A stretch of 6,881 nt of DNA from Alphaproteobacteria bacterium (lineage in GTDB: Bacteria > Pseudomonadota > Alphaproteobacteria > Sphingomonadales > SMXR01), in contig SMXR01000007.1 of the NCBI GenBank assembly GCA_004356215.1, positions 1-6,881 on the forward strand. Reading direction: 5' to 3'. Positions 6,274 through 6,881 of this stretch are shown piece by piece; position 1 is the stretch's first letter; every line of letters starts with the position of its first letter. A model generated the notes under the pieces. That model was given only the letters and a program-made list of their open reading frames with translations. It made no database searches and was not told the DNA's origin. A program made the translations under genes and the position numbers.

Positions 6274-6881
6274 TTGAACACTAAACGCAAATATTTCGGC
6301 ACCGACGGCATTCGCGGCAAGGTCAACGCCGCTTCAATGACCGCCGAGACGGTGATGCGTGTGGGCATGGCGGCGGGGCGCTATTTCACCCGCGGCGACC
6401 ACCGTCACCGGGTGGTGATTGGCAAGGATACGCGGCTTTCCGGTTATATGTTTGAACCCGCCCTGACGGCTGGTTTTGTTGCCGTGGGCATGGACGTTAT
6501 TATGTTCGGGCCGATGCCCACGCCGGGCGTGGCGATGCTGACCAAAGCCATGCGCGCCGACCTTGGGGTGATGATCACGGCGTCGCACAATTCCTTTGAT
6601 GACAATGGCATCAAGCTTTTTGGCCCCGATGGGTTCAAGCTGTGTGATGCCGCCGAGCTTGAAATCGAAGCGCTGATGGACAGCGCCTTTGACGAAGCCC
6701 TGCCGGGGCCGCACCTGACCGGGCGCGCCAAACGTCTTTACGATGTTGATGGCCGCTATATCGAATTTGCCAAAAACACGATGGCCCCGGGGTTTTCACT
6801 GGAAGGCCTGAAAATTGTTCTCGATTGCGCCAATGGCGCCGCCTACAAGGTAGCGCCAACGGTTCTTTGGGAGTTGGGTGC
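6274..6881 (+). CDS. glmM: Phosphoglucosamine mutase GlmM, 5' part
   Basis: Cytoplasmic enzyme converting glucosamine-6-phosphate to glucosamine-1-phosphate, the step before UDP-GlcNAc for peptidoglycan and LPS. About 202 residues are visible out of a usual 445 or so; the frame stays open to the window edge, so this is truncation by the window and not a broken gene. The N-terminus [18 protein letters not shown] matches the family, with FGTDGIRG at 8-15. KDTRLSG (51-57) and GPMPTPG (79-85) follow. The catalytic phosphoserine loop is TASHN (102-106), with Ser104 as the residue that is phosphorylated (Ser102 in E. coli). [11 protein letters not shown] and the start of domain 2 with DCANGA come after. 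The TTG start is supported by AAGGA 7 nt upstream. The missing half should hold the metal-binding DGDxDR loop and the C-terminal phosphate-binding domain. Confidence 0.96.
   Translation, partial: MNTKRKYFGTDGIRGKVNAASMTAETVMRVGMAAGRYFTRGDHRHRVVIGKDTRLSGYMFEPALTAGFVAVGMDVIMFGPMPTPGVAMLTKAMRADLGVMITASHNSFDDNGIKLFGPDGFKLCDAAELEIEALMDSAFDEALPGPHLTGRAKRLYDVDGRYIEFAKNTMAPGFSLEGLKIVLDCANGAAYKVAPTVLWELG

Noticed and set aside
6334..6859. Overlapping minus-strand open frames within glmM
   Set aside because: They are antisense to the catalytic N-terminal domain of GlmM, and several frames compete with each other; they look like shadows.
1..6881. CRISPR array, insertion sequence, tRNA or novel defence cassette
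   Set aside because: No direct-repeat array, transposase-like frame, terminal inverted repeats or tRNA-like fold was seen. All coding space belongs to six recognisable housekeeping genes.

Overview
The window carries six genes, all on the + strand, in the order pal - cpoB (ybgF) - tilS - ftsH - folP - glmM (3' end cut off by the window edge). This is a conserved chromosomal housekeeping block of Alphaproteobacteria. Supporting signs are an alphaproteobacterial-style Pal with a Cys pair near the C-terminus, a CpoB with a long coiled-coil insert and a C-terminal RLGC, a FolP with a long N-terminal extension, and an FtsH whose catalytic residues fall at the E. coli numbering. Base composition is moderate rather than very GC-rich, with A/T-rich intergenic stretches. 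I cannot name the genus.

Layout. 1-30 is the end of the pal leader with its Shine-Dalgarno sequence. 31-552 encodes the Pal lipoprotein. 553-701 holds a strong intrinsic terminator (about 582-637) that separates pal from cpoB. 702-1586 encodes CpoB/YbgF, and tilS (about 1589-2869) follows almost without a gap. 2870-3025 is an intergenic region with a weak promoter candidate and a hairpin that covers the ftsH ribosome binding site. 3026-4957 encodes FtsH from a TTG start. folP (4983-6101, GTG start) follows after 25 nt and is probably co-transcribed with ftsH. 6102-6273 is an intergenic region with a promoter candidate, and glmM runs from a TTG start at 6274 off the end of the window.

How the genes fit together. 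Pal and CpoB act in the envelope during division: Pal ties the outer membrane to peptidoglycan, and CpoB is the periplasmic Tol-Pal partner that coordinates peptidoglycan synthesis with outer-membrane constriction. TilS modifies a tRNA-Ile anticodon, FtsH is the inner-membrane AAA+ quality-control protease, FolP makes dihydropteroate for folate, and GlmM makes glucosamine-1-phosphate for peptidoglycan and LPS precursors.

I see no novel gene system, mobile element, CRISPR array or tRNA/rRNA. The points worth a second look are at translation-initiation level. A perfect 6-bp hairpin pairs the ftsH Shine-Dalgarno sequence with the first two bases of its TTG start codon, which resembles an RNA thermometer. 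The ftsH and glmM start regions share a very similar layout, and non-ATG starts are unusually dense.
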